A stretch of DNA of 64,000 nt from an uncultured Granulosicoccaceae bacterium. Its GTDB lineage: Bacteria; Pseudomonadota; Gammaproteobacteria; Granulosicoccales; Granulosicoccaceae. Shown here in pieces: positions 58,225-64,000 of this stretch (positions are counted from its first letter, which is position 1; each line of letters opens with the position of its first letter). The stretch spans positions 95,754-159,753 of the forward strand of contig CALFCF010000030.1 in NCBI GenBank assembly GCA_937951345.1. The letters run 5' to 3'. The notes under the pieces are model-generated. The model did not search any database. It had not been told where the DNA came from and worked only from the letters and a program-made list of their open reading frames with translations. The translations under genes were made by a program, and so were the position numbers.

Positions 58225-58950
58225 TTATCTTTTGTCGTCAGGTTCAGTATTTTCTGACCACGGATTAACGTGATGTTTACCACGCGCATTATCACGCTGC
58301 GTGAACACTGGATTGAAAAAAACTCCCGGTGCATGCAGTAGTTTGGAAAATGGAAAGATTAACAGCAGCAAAGCAAAAAGACCGATGTGCACCCACAACA
58401 ACCACTGCGCCGGGAGCGCCGACAGGTTACCACTGACCAGACCAAGCGTGAAATGCCGCAGACCGAGTATGTCCGGATAAAACACGTGATGCATTAGAAG
58501 CCCGCTACCTGCGAGTACCAAAAACAATACCAGCATCAGGTAATCAGACGGCGCAGATATATACCGTATTCGTACGACCATGATTCTGCGGCATAGCAAT
58601 CCGGTTAAACCGACGACCATCGCATAGGCAGCCATGTGCGAAAAAGGAACAATCATCGCAACCCATCCCCAGATCGGGTCGGTAAAGTACTGAAGATGAG
58701 ATAGAGCAACGATCAGCAACCCTGCGTGAAACAGCCAGCCGAAAACCCAGGTCCAGCGTGACGCCCGAAACAGACTCCGGAACAACAGCACTTCCTGCAA
58801 TAACCGCAGTACCACACCACCTGTGGTTCTCGGTGCTGGCATAAGCGGTATTTTTAGCGGTGCCGGTGTACGGGCATAGCGCAAGATTCGCGCTAGAAGC
58901 CCCAGGATAAAAATGGCAAATGCCAGATAGAGTAACCAACCAGCGAACAC
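58225..58950 (-). CDS. dsrM: DsrM-like membrane cytochrome b (NarI family)
   Basis: A 241-aa inner-membrane protein of the nitrate-reductase-gamma/DsrM family with about six helices and conserved histidines suitable for haem b (WLFHAGLLIVALSHLQ, MHHVFYP, WVHIGLFALLL, KLLHAPG). It would oxidise or reduce quinone and pass electrons to the adjacent DsrK-like protein. It starts with GTG and is the first gene of the four-gene minus-strand operon. Confidence 0.9.
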   Translation of the reverse strand: MFAGWLLYLAFAIFILGLLARILRYARTPAPLKIPLMPAPRTTGGVVLRLLQEVLLFRSLFRASRWTWVFGWLFHAGLLIVALSHLQYFTDPIWGWVAMIVPFSHMAAYAMVVGLTGLLCRRIMVVRIRYISAPSDYLMLVLFLVLAGSGLLMHHVFYPDILGLRHFTLGLVSGNLSALPAQWLLWVHIGLFALLLLIFPFSKLLHAPGVFFNPVFTQRDNARGKHHVNPWSENTEPDDKR

Positions 58951-59462
58951 GGTCAGCTTAACCTAAGCCAGGCCAATCTGAACCAGGTTAACTGTCTGAG
59001 ATCGATAGACAAGAGAAGGTCATCTTCGTTAGGGTGATTGAAGCCACGCGGTTAGCCAATAAAGTCGTGAAGAAATACAAGCAACAGCCACTATCTAGCC
59101 TGCTCTATTCATGAAGGGTTCGCCACCAGAGTCTGGCTACCTAAGCAGGTCGCTCGATTTAGCGAAATTCGTAGAAATCTACGGGTTGAGCTCAATCGAG
59201 TGAGCTGCGACGGCAGACGGGCACTGGGGGTGAATAGAAAACTGTGTGCGAACACCCGCAGCGACGCTAAAACTGCTTTTCTAACTGCAATTGTTTAGTT
59301 TTCAATGTCACTGTTTTCGCCTTTGTGAATAGAGCAGGCTAGATAGGCTGAATATTAACGTATAACGGGATGGAAATTAGGGAGCTAAAATTACACTAAT
59401 CGATTAGAGGTAAAAAAACTGGAGCACAGTATTGTCCATCAAAGGCAAGGACTTACTACCGT
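58951..59462. other. Intergenic region filled by element B
   Basis: The 512-bp gap between the GGDEF-EAL gene and dsrM contains element B (59091-59346). The rest has no gene; any dsrM promoter should lie within 58951-59090. Confidence 0.5.
59091..59346. mobile_element. Element B, 256-bp element with 26-bp terminal inverted repeats
   Basis: The left end CTATCTAGCCTGCTCTATTC (59091-59110, continuing to 59116) is matched by the complement at 59321-59346, with 24 of 26 positions identical. The interior has no transposase; a 53-codon frame may be a remnant. A second copy of the right end, about 46 bp with a few changes, occurs at 63901-63947. It is best read as a MITE or an internally deleted insertion sequence. 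The parent family is not recognised. Confidence 0.75.
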
Positions 59463-61997
59463 TCAAGCTACTTTGCCGATTGGGTTGTCTTTATCGTTGT
59501 CATCAGGTAAAGGCATTTGACCGATGGTTTGATCTCTGCGTTCGTTCGGGGATTGCCAAACAATTTCTGTTTCTGCTTTGAGGTGGACGGCCTGCTGTTC
59601 TATTTCAATAATGGTTTTTTTCAGATCTGCCAAAGGCACTGCCTTTGAAAAATAGAATCCCTGTATTAGATCTGCGCCCAATGAGCGAAGGCAAGCTAAC
59701 TGTTCTTCGGTTTCAACCCCCTCAGCAACTGTTCTCAGGCCAAAGATATTCCCTAACTGAATAATTGAACTTACCAGTGATTGCTGATTAACCATTTGCT
59801 CACCCGCGATTTCCAGCTGTTCAAGTTCGCGTACAAATGCGCGGTCAATCTTTAGTGTGTCCAAGGGCAGTACCTGCAAATGTTGCAGGCATGAATACCC
59901 GGTGCCAAAATCGTCAATAGCGATGGTAATACCTTTTTCGCGCAACGCAGTTAGAAGGGTGGAGACGTGCTTGATATCGTGCATAACCAGGCTTTCTGTT
60001 ACCTCAAGCTCCAGGTAAACTGCGTCCATTCCACTACGATCCAGTGCGAATGACACTTTTTCAATAAAACGCTTGTCTATAAACTGCTGGGCGGAAATAT
60101 TAATTGCTACGCCAAGGCCAGAAAGTCCGTCACGGTGCAAATGAGCAATATCTTTACATCCTTTTTTCAATACCCAATCACCTATCGAGCCTAGCAAACC
60201 CATTTCCTCTGCGACCGGGATAAATACCGCTGGAGAAACATTACCCAGAACCGGATGATTCCATCTTAAAAGAGCTTCAACACTTCTGACAGTACCGTTT
60301 CTCGCATCAACTTTTGGTTGGTAGTGTAGATCAAACTGGTTTTTTTCAATTGCATATTTCAGTTCATGCTGGATATGCTGTCTGGATTTGTATTCTTCTC
60401 CGATAGAATTGCTGTAGCGACAGACAGAGGATGCGTTATCAAACGAATCTCTTCTATAACGTGCAATATCAGCACACTTGAGTAAACCAACACCTGGCTC
60501 CGAGTCTTCCGGTGTTAACGCATAACCTATTTTTAATGTTAAATGAAAGGTCGCATCATCTATTTTTAATTCCTTTCGTACGTCTTCGACAATTTGTCTT
60601 AAATAGTAACCAGGGGAAAAGTCTGTAGTAAGGTGTGCTTTGTGAATAGCAAACTTATCGGATCCTATCCGGGCTACATTGATATTTTTTCCAGCACTCT
60701 GTGCAATTCTGGTTGCTACCTGCTGCAACAAGCGATCTCCCACCGAATGACCGTAGGTATCATTTATCTGCTTGAACCGTTCAATGTTGATAAAGGCAAC
60801 CATTTGTCGAACAGAATCGCCGTCAGTGTCATCGGCAAAGTTTGTCAGTATATTTTCAAAATTTGTTCTGTTGGATAGTCCAGTCAAAGAATCAGTGAAT
60901 GCTTGCTTCTTCAATTTTCGTCCTGCGTAGAGAGAAAGGAGCATCGTGGCAACGCAAGCAACTAACAGGAATAGCGATAGTGCATAAACGAAACGCGCTT
61001 TACGTAACATCGTGGCACTTAATTCATTCATTTCGTCAGTAGCTATAGAGGCCAGTCTATACTGACTTGATCTAACTTTGTTGACACTATCAGTCCATTG
61101 TTTCTGTGTAACGTATTGAGGATAACCCGAGCTGACTCCTACGAATATTTGAGTGATAAGTCTTTGATGTATATTATTGTACAAGTCTGTGAGTTCGCCT
61201 AATGCACCAAATACAGTGTGGTTGTCATTCATACGACTAGCTGCGAGACTGATCTGCTCCCAGCTTAAATTTACTCTCTCGCTTTGCTCTTCGAGGTTAT
61301 AAATATTGATCTGGTTTCTGCTACTGGCATTATGTATTATTGGTAGTAGTTTGTTGTCCAGTTCAGAAACTTCGTTGAACAGCGACCAGTAGTTAATTAA
61401 AAAATCCTGGTACCTGTCAATAGCGTTAGCATTTGTCCGTGGGAGATAAGATAAAGAGTCAAGCAGCGTCTGTATGACGGTTTGTGTGCCATTAAGCTGC
61501 TTACCGATGAGAAAGTCCGATGCGGCATCTCGGCCATTTTCAGGCAAGGCTAACTGGTTTTTAGCATATGATCGGTATACTTGTACGCGAGTGCCGTGTG
61601 AGCGTAATTGATCAATTGATCCTCTAAGGTCTTCCAGATCGTTGACTTCGTTTTTAAGCAGATCGGAAAGATCTAACAGATCTTCTAGTCTTTGATGAAG
61701 TAGTTTGAATGAACGCTGACTATCTATAACCAACTCATCCAATTGTTCGATGTATAAATCCTGGGCTGGATGAGGATCTAGAGCGATCGTCTGTCGTTTT
61801 CGGTGTTCGGCATCTATGTGATATTGGTAGCGAGTAGCAGCTTCGTAAACCGCTGTCTGAGCCATGAGATACTGCAGTTGGTTTTTTTGATCCGATGACT
61901 GCGATAAGTGAGCGACAATTAACCACATTACCAGAAGAGTGATAATGAGGTTTATCTGTGTCAGTTTTCGTCCAATCGTGGAGTTAATAGACAACAT
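59463..61997 (-). CDS. Membrane GGDEF-EAL protein with degenerate GGDEF motif
   Basis: An 844-aa c-di-GMP protein. Transmembrane helices near 14-31 and 336-357 enclose a large helical periplasmic sensor domain. The GGDEF motif is GSDKF (445-449), so diguanylate cyclase activity is unlikely. The EAL domain is intact (EALLRW at 574-579, DDFGTGYS near 695), pointing to a phosphodiesterase in which the GGDEF domain may bind GTP as a regulator. Base composition is AT-richer than the core genes. Confidence 0.94.
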   Translation of the reverse strand: MLSINSTIGRKLTQINLIITLLVMWLIVAHLSQSSDQKNQLQYLMAQTAVYEAATRYQYHIDAEHRKRQTIALDPHPAQDLYIEQLDELVIDSQRSFKLLHQRLEDLLDLSDLLKNEVNDLEDLRGSIDQLRSHGTRVQVYRSYAKNQLALPENGRDAASDFLIGKQLNGTQTVIQTLLDSLSYLPRTNANAIDRYQDFLINYWSLFNEVSELDNKLLPIIHNASSRNQINIYNLEEQSERVNLSWEQISLAASRMNDNHTVFGALGELTDLYNNIHQRLITQIFVGVSSGYPQYVTQKQWTDSVNKVRSSQYRLASIATDEMNELSATMLRKARFVYALSLFLLVACVATMLLSLYAGRKLKKQAFTDSLTGLSNRTNFENILTNFADDTDGDSVRQMVAFINIERFKQINDTYGHSVGDRLLQQVATRIAQSAGKNINVARIGSDKFAIHKAHLTTDFSPGYYLRQIVEDVRKELKIDDATFHLTLKIGYALTPEDSEPGVGLLKCADIARYRRDSFDNASSVCRYSNSIGEEYKSRQHIQHELKYAIEKNQFDLHYQPKVDARNGTVRSVEALLRWNHPVLGNVSPAVFIPVAEEMGLLGSIGDWVLKKGCKDIAHLHRDGLSGLGVAINISAQQFIDKRFIEKVSFALDRSGMDAVYLELEVTESLVMHDIKHVSTLLTALREKGITIAIDDFGTGYSCLQHLQVLPLDTLKIDRAFVRELEQLEIAGEQMVNQQSLVSSIIQLGNIFGLRTVAEGVETEEQLACLRSLGADLIQGFYFSKAVPLADLKKTIIEIEQQAVHLKAETEIVWQSPNERRDQTIGQMPLPDDNDKDNPIGKVA

Positions 61998-62646
61998 ATT
62001 TGGGAACCTTAGTCGTATCCTTGACTATCGATTTCTTTTGAAAATGATCATAGGTTTGAGCAATATATTTTGCTTTCTGACCTATAATAACGACTGTACT
62101 TTTTAACGGCAGACTATAGATGTTAATGAATGAAAGAGACGGTCATTTTGAATAAGTGTCACAGGATTGTGAACCGGTTATTGTTGAAAAATAACTCTTG
62201 CTTTCTTTCATTGTAATCGCCGATGCAATTTGATTCAGACAGCGATATTGTTCAGACAGTGATTTGATAATTGGATTAAGAGATAGAAAAATCGTTATAT
62301 CTTAAGGCTGTAGATACTGTATATCCTTTTACTGTTTTAATTTGCATTAAACAAATGATACGAGTCTTGAAAGATGAACTACCAATATCGCATACTTCGG
62401 TGCGATATATTTCGAGTGCCACGTGTCAAAAAATATCCAACCAAGATAGTTCGATGATGTTTGCTTTAATAAGATTTGCTTGTTTAATTGCTTCGCAACT
62501 AGTTCATGGTTATTTACACTCACACCTCAAGTACTCAGCTCCCACCTGTATCTGTATGCTCGCTACAGGCTAGTTCATATTACGATTTACGCACAATTGT
62601 GTTCCAATAGCGTTGCTGATAGCAATATGCCAACGACAGTTTGCTA
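61998..62646. other. AT-rich divergent intergenic region, no gene seen
   Basis: The 649-bp stretch between the divergent GGDEF-EAL and DadA-like genes is clearly richer in A and T than the rest of the window. TATAAT occurs at 62083-62088 without a matching -35. A 72-codon plus-strand frame (62355-62573) is not convincing. Confidence 0.4.
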
Positions 62647-63903
62647 ATGACAAAAAGGTATTTTGTAATAGGTGCGGGTTCAATCGGCATTTCAACTGCC
62701 TTGCACTTGCAGCAACGCGGATTGCAGGTCTGTTTGATCGATCGTGACCCACCCGCAAGTGCTACATCCTATGGAAATGCGGGTATCGTTAATAATTGTT
62801 CATTCTATCCTGTAAATAACCCTTCTTTATGGAAAAAGATACCACAGCTGCTTACCAATAGAAGACCGGAATTGCGTTACAACGCGCGGTATTTGATAAG
62901 TTATTCCGGCTGGCTTGCTGCGTTTCTTCGATCTTCTGGTTCTGCCAAGACCAGGCATGCGGCATCTGCACTGGCATCACTTCTAAGTGGTGCGCCGGAT
63001 GAGCATAAAGCACTGATGCAACGCGTTGGTAATATGCATAGATTGAATGAATCCGGTTGGCTAAGGCTATACCGTCAGAAACCGAAGCAATTCTTTAGTG
63101 ATCTCGAACACGATCTTTATCACACACATGAGATCGCAATAGAAAGTCTGAACAAAGAAGAAATCAGAGATTTAGAACCCAATTTAAATCCGATTTTTGA
63201 GAGTGGATATCTCTTGAAAGATAGTATGTCGGTTAATAATCCAGGAATGCTGCTTAAGGAATATTTTCAGCATTTTCTAAATAGTGGTGGAGAGTTTTCG
63301 CAAAGCTCTGTGACCTCAATCGCTCGAACCACGGATGGTTTTAAATTGAAAACAGAGGGTACAACTTTCGACGCAAATGTGTTGGTTGTTTGCCTTGGTG
63401 TGTGGAGTGGTCAACTTCTCAAGACACTGGGTTATCGCGTTAATTTAGGTACAGAGAGGGGTTATCACCAGCATTTCCATATTTTGCCTGACGGTCGTCT
63501 TACACGTCCAATATACGATATGAGTGCAGGGTACATCCTAGCTCCGATGGAGCAGGGCTTGCGTCTGACGACAGGGGTTGAACTGAATCACTGGGAAGCT
63601 CAACCCAGTTACGCACAGTTAGAGCAGGTCATACCGCGCGCCAGAGAGGCTTTAAATCTTGGATCACCCACTGACGATCCAATATGGATGGGTTGCAGAC
63701 CGACGTTTCCCGATAGCGTGCCTGTCATCGATAACGCACCAAACGACTCGAACCTGTGGCTTGCATTCGGACACCAGCATATTGGCTTGATGAGTGGTCC
63801 GGTGACCGGAAAACTGATGGTGCAGAAGATGATGGGGGAGGATCCTGATATCGACTTGTCACCGTTTCGATCTGATCGCTGGATTAAACAAGGGCGAGGC
63901 TAG
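62647..63903 (+). CDS. DadA-like FAD-dependent D-amino-acid dehydrogenase/oxidoreductase
   Basis: A 418-aa flavoprotein of the DAO/DadA family. The N-terminal FAD-binding motif FVIGAGSIGISTALHLQQRG is followed by LIDRDPPASATSYGNAGIVN. Later come GTERGYHQHFHI, MGCRPTFPDSVPVI and a final FGHQHIGLMSGPVTG, which closes the FAD site. DadA enzymes deaminate D-amino acids and feed electrons to quinones; the substrate here could also be another amine such as proline derivatives. The ATG at 62647 is preferred over TTG 62641. AT-rich codon use sets it apart from the core genes. The stop codon is the first base triplet of a repeat end. Confidence 0.9.
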   Translation: MTKRYFVIGAGSIGISTALHLQQRGLQVCLIDRDPPASATSYGNAGIVNNCSFYPVNNPSLWKKIPQLLTNRRPELRYNARYLISYSGWLAAFLRSSGSAKTRHAASALASLLSGAPDEHKALMQRVGNMHRLNESGWLRLYRQKPKQFFSDLEHDLYHTHEIAIESLNKEEIRDLEPNLNPIFESGYLLKDSMSVNNPGMLLKEYFQHFLNSGGEFSQSSVTSIARTTDGFKLKTEGTTFDANVLVVCLGVWSGQLLKTLGYRVNLGTERGYHQHFHILPDGRLTRPIYDMSAGYILAPMEQGLRLTTGVELNHWEAQPSYAQLEQVIPRAREALNLGSPTDDPIWMGCRPTFPDSVPVIDNAPNDSNLWLAFGHQHIGLMSGPVTGKLMVQKMMGEDPDIDLSPFRSDRWIKQGRG

Positions 63904-63947
63904 CCTGCTCTATTTATGAAGGCGAAAACAGTGACAATGAAAACTAA
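63901..63947. mobile_element. Partial element B, right end only
   Basis: From TAGCCTGCTCTATT to AAAACTAA this matches the complement of the right end of element B (59301-59341) with few changes. It stops exactly where element A begins, so element A appears to have inserted into this copy. Confidence 0.75.
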
Positions 63948-64000
63948 GGAACCTCTGATTTATTAGGCGAGGCAGACAGGGCAAGGCGAAATTTGGCGAA
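63948..64000. repeat. Element A, second copy (cut by window end)
   Basis: Starting GGAACCTCTGATTTAT, the 53 bp are the complement of 79-131 with two differences (51/53). The copy is in opposite orientation to the one at the window start and continues past the window. Confidence 0.85.

Noticed and set aside
62083..62088. TATAAT box between the GGDEF-EAL and dadA-like genes
   Set aside because: No matching -35 box and the DNA is AT-rich, so chance is likely.
62355..62573. 72-codon plus-strand ORF in the AT-rich spacer
   Set aside because: No ribosome-binding site and no motif; frames of this size are expected in such a spacer.

Overview
The window is a chromosomal segment of a free-living, respiring Gammaproteobacterium, probably from a marine or otherwise deep-branching lineage. 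The evidence is the gene order rlmE-ftsH-folP-glmM-tpiA-secG-tRNA(Leu)-...-tRNA(fMet)-rimP-nusA, which is a gammaproteobacterial core block. It is read here on the minus strand, with a complete 14-gene nuoA-N operon lying between the two tRNA genes. nuoC and nuoD are separate genes, unlike the fused nuoCD of enterics and pseudomonads. The base composition is moderate and balanced. I cannot name a genus from the sequence alone.

Layout. 1-2.6 kb: a terminal-repeat element, nusA, rimP, a terminator, tRNA-fMet and its promoter. 2.9-17.9 kb: the respiratory complex I operon nuoN to nuoA. 18.0-25.8 kb: tRNA-Leu(GAG), secG, tpiA, glmM, folP, ftsH and rlmE on the minus strand, then divergent yhbY. 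25.8-31.3 kb: a PhoPQ-like two-component system, a YacL-like protein, an Lpp-like lipoprotein converging on an L,D-transpeptidase, and a DUF937 protein; envelope functions dominate. 31.7-34.9 kb: an operon of a GNAT acetyltransferase, a four-cluster ferredoxin, a tungsten-type aldehyde:ferredoxin oxidoreductase and a MoaD/ThiS-like protein. 35-36.8 kb: a large secreted DUF11-type surface protein. 37.7-41.6 kb: a branched-chain 2-oxoacid dehydrogenase operon (E1 alpha, E1 beta, E2). 42-50.8 kb: mixed accessory genes, namely a membrane coiled-coil protein, a rhodanese, an EamA transporter, an Ldh-family protein lacking its usual histidines, a short RNase J, a Tat-exported YcbK/DUF882 protein, a lactonase-type MBL protein and hypothetical proteins. 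51-55 kb: a YeeZ-like epimerase and a PAS-GGDEF-EAL protein. 55-59 kb: a tightly packed four-gene operon DsrM-like, DsrK-like, NHL-propeller, S24-like peptidase. 59.5-62 kb: a second GGDEF-EAL protein. 62.6-63.9 kb: a DadA-like FAD oxidoreductase in AT-richer DNA.

Small non-autonomous repeats occur in the accessory part and at both ends. Element A is at 1-132 and, inverted, at 63948-64000. Element B, with 26-bp terminal inverted repeats, is at 59091-59346, and a partial copy at 63901-63947 is interrupted by element A. Element C is at 44774-44888. Many intergenic spacers also carry perfect or near-perfect tandem duplications of 11-16 bp. No CRISPR array, rRNA gene, prophage or intact transposase was seen.

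The most unusual combinations are the DsrMK/NHL/S24 operon, the aldehyde oxidoreductase operon with no FAD subunit, and the histidine-less Ldh paralogue divergent from a truncated RNase J. Start codons were chosen from family length, Shine-Dalgarno sequences and signal peptides; GTG and TTG starts are common here.
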